Assembly: GCA_035653595.1 (NCBI GenBank) | Contig: DASRBO010000031.1 | Location: 1-28,457, forward strand | Reading direction: 5' to 3' | DNA from: DASRBO01 sp035653595 | Lineage (GTDB): Bacteria; Actinomycetota; Acidimicrobiia; Acidimicrobiales; JAJPHE01 | DNA length: 28,457 nt | Part shown: positions 23,846 through 28,457 of the stretch, one piece after another | How positions within the stretch are numbered: the stretch's first letter is position 1 | How the letters are laid out: every line of letters starts with the position of its first letter | Program-made: the position numbers and the translations under genes | Notes under the pieces: generated by a model | Told to the model about the DNA's origin: nothing | The model's database searches: none | Seen by the model: only the letters and a program-made list of their open reading frames with translations

Positions 23846-25461
23846 GACGCCACCTCACCGCTGGCGACCGGGGAGACGACGGGATCGTGACGGTCCTGGT
23901 CGCCATGGCCATGGCCATGGTCATGGCCGCCACCGCCCTGTCGGTTGACGTCGGCCGGGTGATCGACCGCAACCGCTCCCTGCAGGCCATCGCCGACGCC
24001 GTCGCCCTCGATGCCGCCACCGCCCTGGACGGAGCCCCGGCCTCCCAGGTGTCGGCTGCGGTCGACCAGGAGGCGGCTTACGCCGCCGGCCGCAACGGCT
24101 TCAGCGTCGCCGGTGCCGGCGGCCCGAGCGGCAACGGGCTGACGGTCACCCTCGGACAGTGGAACCCGCAGCAGGCGACCTTCACCCCGCTGACCAACGA
24201 CAGCCCAAGCATTCCCAACGCCGTCCGGGTCCAGCCGGCATCGGACATCTCCTACGTCCTCAGCATGGGCACCGGCGCCCTGAGCCGGTCGGCGACCGCC
24301 TACCTCATGCAGCCGCCGGCCAACCTCGACAGCTGCACCGCCAACTGTGCACCCCCCCCTCCTCCGCCGCCCCCCGGCCCCACCTTCCAGGCCCTGGCCG
24401 GGTTCACCCTGGGGTCGTACCTGGCGTCGGTCGACAGCAGCCAGGTCGGCGTGAAGGTGCTCAACGCCCTGCTGTCCAAGCTCGGGACCGCCGCCACCGT
24501 GTCAGCCGTCGGTTACCAGGGCCTGGCCACCAGCAGCATCGAGCTCGGCGATCTGCTCGCCGCCGACACCAGCGTCGGCAGCCTCAGCAATCTCCTGTCG
24601 GCCAGCTTCCCCGCCAAGACGCTCCTCGATGACCTGGCCACCGCCCTCGGCGCCCGCGCCACCCGGTTGCTCGCGGAGGGCAACGCCCCGGCCGCCGCCA
24701 CCCTTCAGGCGGCGGATGCCACCGTCAACTCGCTGGCCGCCGGCGTGACCGTCAACACCATCGTGGCGCTCTGCCAGCTGGTCAACGTGGGGGGCTCGTG
24801 CTCCCCCAGCGACCCCTCGGCGGCCTCGGCGGCGGTGGACGTCCTGTCCATGGTGACCGGGATCGCCGAGGTCGCCGACGGCGCCTCGGGGGTCAGGGTC
24901 GACCTCGGGATCGGTCAGCCCGTCACCGTGTCCGCCGCGGTCATCCAGCCCCAGGTGACGGCGCCGCCCAGCCCCGTCGGCACCACGCTCTCGACCTCCC
25001 AGGTGAACGTCTCCATCGCCGTGGGCCTGGTGGGGGCCTCCCTGACGGTCACCTCGTCGGGGGCCAGTGCCCGGGCCCAGCTCGAGACCATCGCATGCGA
25101 TGCTCCCCAGGCCACCACCTACGCCGTCAGCACCGAGGCGGGTCAGGTCGGGGCCACCCTGGCTGCGGCCGGTGTCAGCTACCAGGCCCAGGCCACCTTA
25201 TCGGGGGCCAGCGCCCCGGCGACCTTCGATGCCCCCTGGACCCCCGGCGACGGTCAGTTCGTGGCCACCGAAAGCCCCACCATCGGCCTGTCCTTCAGCG
25301 GGACGGCAGCGCCGGCCCTGGTGGCCAATGAGGCCAACGCCGTGCTCGGCCAGCTCGACCCCTACCTGCCGGACATCCTGTCGACGCTGGGAGCCGGGGT
25401 AGCGGGCGCCCATCTCGTCTCGTGGCCCACGGAGTGCGCCGTGCCGATGCTCGTGTCCTGA
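23842..25461 (+). CDS. tadG: TadG-like Tad pilus-associated surface protein
   Basis: A 539-residue protein. The N-terminal TadG-type segment GDDGIVTVLVAMAMAMVMAA is a single membrane helix, followed by SVDVGRVIDRNRSLQAIAD and AVALDAATAL, the usual TadG-like pattern. The long extracellular part is Ala/Thr/Ser-rich with cysteine pairs and a run of prolines near residues 170-180 encoded by C-rich DNA including C8 at 24352-24359. Family members are minor pilus-linked or adhesive proteins; the C-terminal region has no domain I recognise. GTG 23842 overlaps the tadE stop. It converges with the cupin gene with only 3 bp between stops. Confidence 0.85.
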   Translation: MRRHLTAGDRGDDGIVTVLVAMAMAMVMAATALSVDVGRVIDRNRSLQAIADAVALDAATALDGAPASQVSAAVDQEAAYAAGRNGFSVAGAGGPSGNGLTVTLGQWNPQQATFTPLTNDSPSIPNAVRVQPASDISYVLSMGTGALSRSATAYLMQPPANLDSCTANCAPPPPPPPPGPTFQALAGFTLGSYLASVDSSQVGVKVLNALLSKLGTAATVSAVGYQGLATSSIELGDLLAADTSVGSLSNLLSASFPAKTLLDDLATALGARATRLLAEGNAPAAATLQAADATVNSLAAGVTVNTIVALCQLVNVGGSCSPSDPSAASAAVDVLSMVTGIAEVADGASGVRVDLGIGQPVTVSAAVIQPQVTAPPSPVGTTLSTSQVNVSIAVGLVGASLTVTSSGASARAQLETIACDAPQATTYAVSTEAGQVGATLAAAGVSYQAQATLSGASAPATFDAPWTPGDGQFVATESPTIGLSFSGTAAPALVANEANAVLGQLDPYLPDILSTLGAGVAGAHLVSWPTECAVPMLVS

Positions 25462-25464
25462 GCC

Positions 25465-25896
25465 CTATCCGGGCGGGCCAAGATCGGGCAGGTTGACGAC
25501 AATGGCCTCCTGGGTGGTGCGGGCGATCACGACGACGGCGGGGTCCTCCGGGTCCGGGTTCTCCTCGCGGTGCGGCACCCACGGCGGTACGTAGACGTAG
25601 TCGCCGGGCCCGGCCCGCAGGCGCCGCTCCACCGGCGGATCGACGGACTGGTCGAGGTAGACGAACTCGGGTCGCCCGCTCACGACGAATATCGCCGTCT
25701 CCGACTCGCCGTGGTGGTGATCGGACGACCGGGTCGCCGGGTCCATGACCGTCTGGCCCATCCACAGACCCAGGGAGCCGACCGTCCCCGCCGACACCGC
25801 GGCCAGGCGCTCCATGCCAGGCGTCTGGGCGGTGGCACGGGACAGCTCGTCGGTGGTCACAAGCCTGAGCTGAGCCGGCGGGCCCTCCCCCCTCAC
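25465..25896 (-). CDS. small cupin domain protein
   Basis: A 143-residue single-cupin protein. The metal-binding motif 1 reads DHHHGESETAIFVVSG and motif 2 is PGDYVYVPPWVPHREENP, so a metal centre of His, His, Glu and His is likely. Function within the cupin superfamily cannot be assigned. GTG 25896 overlaps the stop of the upstream GNAT gene as GTGA and is preferred to ATG 25920, which would overlap by 28 bp. The two genes form an operon on the minus strand. Confidence 0.82.
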   Translation of the reverse strand: MRGEGPPAQLRLVTTDELSRATAQTPGMERLAAVSAGTVGSLGLWMGQTVMDPATRSSDHHHGESETAIFVVSGRPEFVYLDQSVDPPVERRLRAGPGDYVYVPPWVPHREENPDPEDPAVVVIARTTQEAIVVNLPDLGPPG

Positions 25897-26432
25897 CGCT
25901 GCCCCTGCGGTTGCTCCCATCCGGCGCCGGGCGCCGGCGGAGCTGTCAGGTCCAACACCATCTCGCACTCGGGGGGCGAACCCGGCCGGCCCCGGCGGGG
26001 ACCGGCGTGCTCGAACCCGTTTCGCCGGTACAGGGCGACGGCGGGGGCGTTGGCCGCTCGCACCGCCAGCCGGAGCTGGCCCGCCCCCTGGTCCACGGCC
26101 CAGTCGATCACCGCCCCGATGAGGCCGTTCGCGATGCCCTTGCCCCGGGCCTCCGGAGCCACCCAGAGCGACAGCAGCTCCACCGCCCCGGGGGCATCGA
26201 GGTGTGCTCCGCTCACCATGCCTACCGACGATCCGTCCAGGTCGGCCACCAGGTTGAGCGGGACCGAAGCCAACCGGTCCCGCCACCGCCCTTCCGGCTG
26301 GTCCTGCCAGTCGGAAAGGCGGGACTCGAAGGCGTCGGCGGCCTCGGCCAGGGCGGAAAGCCGGAGCCGGCGCCACTCTCTCCATCCGTCGGGACCCACA
26401 TGGCGGAAGGTGATGCTGCCCATTGCCAACAT
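25893..26432 (-). CDS. GNAT family N-acetyltransferase
   Basis: A 179-residue acetyltransferase. The acetyl-CoA loop motif A is VAPEARGKGIANGLIGAVID, with the RGKGIA pyrophosphate-binding loop, followed by LRLAVRAANAPAVALYRRNG and FEHAG. The N-terminus (ITFRHVGPDGWREWRRLRLS) is typical of RimI-like GNATs. The acceptor is unknown. ATG 26432 has AGGG about 7 nt upstream; ATG 26423 is an alternative. It diverges from ribBA, with a 135-bp gap, and overlaps the cupin gene. Confidence 0.9.
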   Translation of the reverse strand: MLAMGSITFRHVGPDGWREWRRLRLSALAEAADAFESRLSDWQDQPEGRWRDRLASVPLNLVADLDGSSVGMVSGAHLDAPGAVELLSLWVAPEARGKGIANGLIGAVIDWAVDQGAGQLRLAVRAANAPAVALYRRNGFEHAGPRRGRPGSPPECEMVLDLTAPPAPGAGWEQPQGQR

Positions 26433-26555
26433 GCTGACACCCTGCGCCTCCTCGCCCGGCGCCAATGCGTGGACGCGGTCCCTCACATCGAGCTTCCTTC
26501 GGGGCCCCCCGGTCGCATCGGCCCACGACCGGTGGCGGAACGACCGATTCCGGCC

Positions 26556-26561
26556 TAGCGT
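26556..26561 (+). promoter_or_regulatory. candidate -10 box for leaderless ribBA
   Basis: TAGCGT is followed by 6 nt and then GTG 26568. The remaining part of the 135-bp gap shows no FMN-riboswitch-like leader, which would be impossible anyway if the message is leaderless. No clear -35 is visible. Confidence 0.45.
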
Positions 26562-26567
26562 CGCGGC

Positions 26568-27740
26568 GTGAGCGCCAGCCCTTTCGCCTCGATAGAGGAC
26601 GCCCTCGAGGACATCAGAGCCGGCCGGATGGTGGTCGTCTGCGACGACGAGGGCCGCGAGAACGAGGGCGACCTGACCATGGCCGCCCAGTTCGCCACCC
26701 CGGAGGCCATCAACTTCATGGCCAAGGAGGCCAGGGGACTCATCTGCCTGGCCCTCACCGACCGCCGGTGCGAGGAGCTCGGCCTGGAGCTCATGGCGGC
26801 CAGGAACGAGAGCCGGTTCGAGACCGCCTTCACGGTGTCGATCGAGGCTCGCGAGGGCGTCAGCACAGGCATTTCGGCCGCCGACCGGGCCCGGACCGTG
26901 CAGGTCGCCGTCGATCCGGACAGCACACCGCGCGATCTGGTGCAGCCCGGCCATGTGTTCCCGCTCAAGGCCCGCTCCGGTGGGGTCCTCGAGCGGGCCG
27001 GCCAGACCGAGGCGGCGGTCGACCTGGCCCGGCTCGCCGGACTGAATCCGGCCGGGGTGATCTGCGAGGTGATGAACGACGACGGGACGATGGCCCGGGT
27101 TCCCGACCTGCAGGCCTACTGCGCCCGTCACCACCTGAAGATGGTCACCATCGCCGACCTCATCGCCTACCGGCGCCGTCACGACCTTCTCATCGAGCGG
27201 GTCGTGGAGACCCGGATGCCGACCGGCTTCGGGGACTTCGACATCGTCGGATACCGGACCTTCATCGACGACAAGCACCACGTCGCCCTGGTCAAGGGGG
27301 ACGTGGCGGGAGCCGATGACGTGCTCGTCCGAGTGCACTCCGAGTGCCTCACCGGTGACGTCTTCCACTCACTCCGCTGCGACTGCGGGGAGCAACTCGA
27401 GTCCTCCCTCGCCATGATCGAGGCCGAGGGCCGCGGTGTGCTGCTCTACCTCGCCCAGGAAGGACGGGGCATCGGCCTGCTCAACAAGCTCAAGGCCTAC
27501 AAGCTGCAGGAGGGTGGCCTCGACACGGTGGATGCCAACCTCGAGCTCGGCCTGCCCGTGGACCTCCGGGAGTACGGGGTCGGCGCCCAGATCCTGGCCG
27601 ACCTCGGCCTGTCGACCATCCGGCTGCTCACCAACAACCCGAAGAAGATCCACGGTATGTCGGGCTTCGGCCTGACCGTCCTGGAGCAGGTGCCGATCGT
27701 CACCACCCCTAACCCCGGCCTTTCAGTAGACAGTCGGTAA
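26568..27740 (+). CDS. ribBA: bifunctional DHBP synthase/GTP cyclohydrolase II RibBA, C-terminus altered
   Basis: A 390-residue enzyme making both riboflavin precursors. The RibB half has VVVCDDEGRENEGDLTMAA, RARTVQVAVDPDSTPRD, QPGHVFPLKA and GVICEVMNDDGTMAR (Mg-binding and catalytic acids intact). The RibA half has VRVHSECLTGDVFHSLRCDC with the zinc cysteines, YLAQEGRGIGL and LLTNNPKKIHGMSGFGL. After VPIVTTPNP the protein ends GLSVDSR, where family members normally continue for about 20 residues with a YLxTKxxKxGH-type tail. The loss coincides with the edge of the IS1380 element. All catalytic motifs lie before the break, so the enzyme may still work. Confidence 0.93.
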   Translation: MSASPFASIEDALEDIRAGRMVVVCDDEGRENEGDLTMAAQFATPEAINFMAKEARGLICLALTDRRCEELGLELMAARNESRFETAFTVSIEAREGVSTGISAADRARTVQVAVDPDSTPRDLVQPGHVFPLKARSGGVLERAGQTEAAVDLARLAGLNPAGVICEVMNDDGTMARVPDLQAYCARHHLKMVTIADLIAYRRRHDLLIERVVETRMPTGFGDFDIVGYRTFIDDKHHVALVKGDVAGADDVLVRVHSECLTGDVFHSLRCDCGEQLESSLAMIEAEGRGVLLYLAQEGRGIGLLNKLKAYKLQEGGLDTVDANLELGLPVDLREYGVGAQILADLGLSTIRLLTNNPKKIHGMSGFGLTVLEQVPIVTTPNPGLSVDSR

Positions 27741-28457
27741 GGCCATGAATCGGCACGCTCGGCCGTCGGAGAGCAGGCATCAGACTCTCCAATTGCGGGA
27801 CTGGCTGTCGTCCAGGACGCGTTGAAGCACCAAGACGACGCCGCGCGCAGCCTCGAGCCCATCTCGGAGCGCGACTGACCAAGGTGCGCCCCGGCTACCT
27901 GCGGCGAGCTCAACCCTCAGGTGACGGCGGACCAGCCGGGCAGGCGAGCGAAGGCCCGCACCAGCTCGGTGGCCCAGGGCCAGCCCTCGGCGATGCGCAG
28001 GGTGGCCCGGCGGGCGGAGTGCACCACCACTCCGGCGGTGTGCAAGAGGGTGTAGCGCAGCCGGGCGGGGGTGGCCTTGGCCAGCTCGCCGTCCAGGCAG
28101 AGCAGACGCATCCAGGCCAGGAGGTCCCCGGCCATGCACACCAGCTCCAGCCAGGCGGAGTTGATCTCGAAGTCGGCCGAGGGCAGGTTGGCCAGTCCGG
28201 TGTCCTTGGAGTCCCGGATGCAGCACTCGGCCCGGCCCCGACCCCGATAGGTGGCTTCGCAGTAGGCGACGTCATCGACCATGTCGGTGAAGAAGACCTG
28301 GAAGCGGTGACCGTCTATGTCGGTGAAGGACAGCTGGGCCCCGGGATGGGCCAGCTCACGGCGGGCGATGGCCCTGGCCCCCTCCGGCCAGGTCGAGAGG
28401 TCCAGGTAGTCGGTGATCTCGGCGGCATGGGCGTGTTCCCGCTCGGTCGCCCCGTCG
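27719..28457 (-). mobile_element. IS1380-family insertion sequence, one end only
   Basis: The transposase frame and the change in RibBA sequence suggest that the element begins near 27719 (CCTTTCAGTAGAC) and runs off the window. The edge is inferred; the other terminal repeat is outside. The 176 bp between ribBA and the transposase stop are non-coding and contain GGCCTT/AAGGCC arms (27717-27744) and a 6-bp hairpin GGAGAG/CTCTCC (27768-27790), which could act as a terminator. Confidence 0.55.
27917..28457 (-). CDS. IS1380-family transposase, N-terminal part outside window
   Basis: About 179 codons of the C-terminal end are present; the frame is open to the window edge. The segment DYLDLSTWPEGARAIARREL precedes FTDIDGHRFQVFFTD and then the hallmark YRGRGRAECCIRDSKDTGLA, the region with the last acidic catalytic residue in IS1380 transposases, followed by FEINSAWLELVCMAGDLLAW and RLRYTLLHTAGVVVHSARR. 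No frameshift is visible in the part seen. It faces ribBA tail to tail. Confidence 0.9.
   Translation of the reverse strand, partial: DGATEREHAHAAEITDYLDLSTWPEGARAIARRELAHPGAQLSFTDIDGHRFQVFFTDMVDDVAYCEATYRGRGRAECCIRDSKDTGLANLPSADFEINSAWLELVCMAGDLLAWMRLLCLDGELAKATPARLRYTLLHTAGVVVHSARRATLRIAEGWPWATELVRAFARLPGWSAVT

Noticed and set aside
23209..25461. A single 750-residue TadG with a long N-terminal extension
   Set aside because: The first 211 codons overlap tadE in another frame and are Arg/Pro-rich. GTG 23842, overlapping the tadE stop as GTGA, fits the local operon style and gives the TadG N-terminus.
27780..28226. Separate small gene on the minus strand beside the transposase
   Set aside because: It is an alternative frame of the transposase region; the transposase frame carries the family motif.
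1..28457. tRNA, rRNA, CRISPR array, prophage or riboswitch
   Set aside because: I saw no cloverleaf with a conserved T-loop, no regularly spaced repeats, no phage genes, and no FMN-type leader before ribBA, whose likely start is leaderless.

Overview
The window is very GC-rich, with gene-dense, G/C-ending codons, GTG and TTG starts, and many 4-bp ATGA/GTGA/TTGA gene overlaps. Gene content (ergothioneine genes egtB and egtD, an actinobacterial SoxR, full-length Lhr, an acyl-CoA dehydrogenase next to a hotdog protein, a Gram-positive-type Tad pilus locus without a secretin) and start codons preceded by TAGNNT boxes point to an Actinomycetota chromosome. An uncultured Acidimicrobiia-like lineage is my guess, not something the sequence proves.

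Left part (1-8.5 kb): a QueA-like gene (cut by the window edge) is translationally coupled to a short-chain dehydrogenase. That gene is divergent from soxR, and between them lies a sox-box promoter with a 19-bp spacer. egtB-egtD (ergothioneine) and a flavin-reductase-like gene follow on the + strand. Next come a dienelactone hydrolase gene (-), a DUF5655 gene (+), a strong hairpin terminator, and an acyl-CoA dehydrogenase/hotdog pair (-). The theme is redox defence plus small-molecule/acyl metabolism.

Middle (8.5-15 kb): a full-length Lhr helicase with an ASCH/winged-helix gene upstream on the same strand, then a TetR regulator with a quinone-oxidoreductase-type gene (+).

Tad pilus island (15.0-25.5 kb): flp pilin (+) ends in a 15-bp hairpin. 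It converges on a minus-strand operon whose transcription order is cpaB, tadZ, tadA, tadB, tadC, histidine kinase, response regulator. tadE-tadG diverge from cpaB. A 20-bp dyad occurs three times: once before flp and twice in the cpaB/tadE gap. It looks like an operator of a tad regulon, with the co-encoded response regulator as the natural candidate protein. The kinase has its phospho-acceptor histidine but lacks recognisable N and G1 boxes in the ATP-binding domain. The cpaB ribosome binding site lies inside a predicted hairpin.

Right end (25.5-28.5 kb): cupin and GNAT genes (-), then ribBA (riboflavin/FMN precursor synthesis, +). The C-terminal tail of RibBA departs from the family where an IS1380-family element (transposase running off the window) begins, so ribBA seems clipped by the insertion. 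I saw no tRNA, rRNA or CRISPR array. No gap between genes exceeds about 210 bases.
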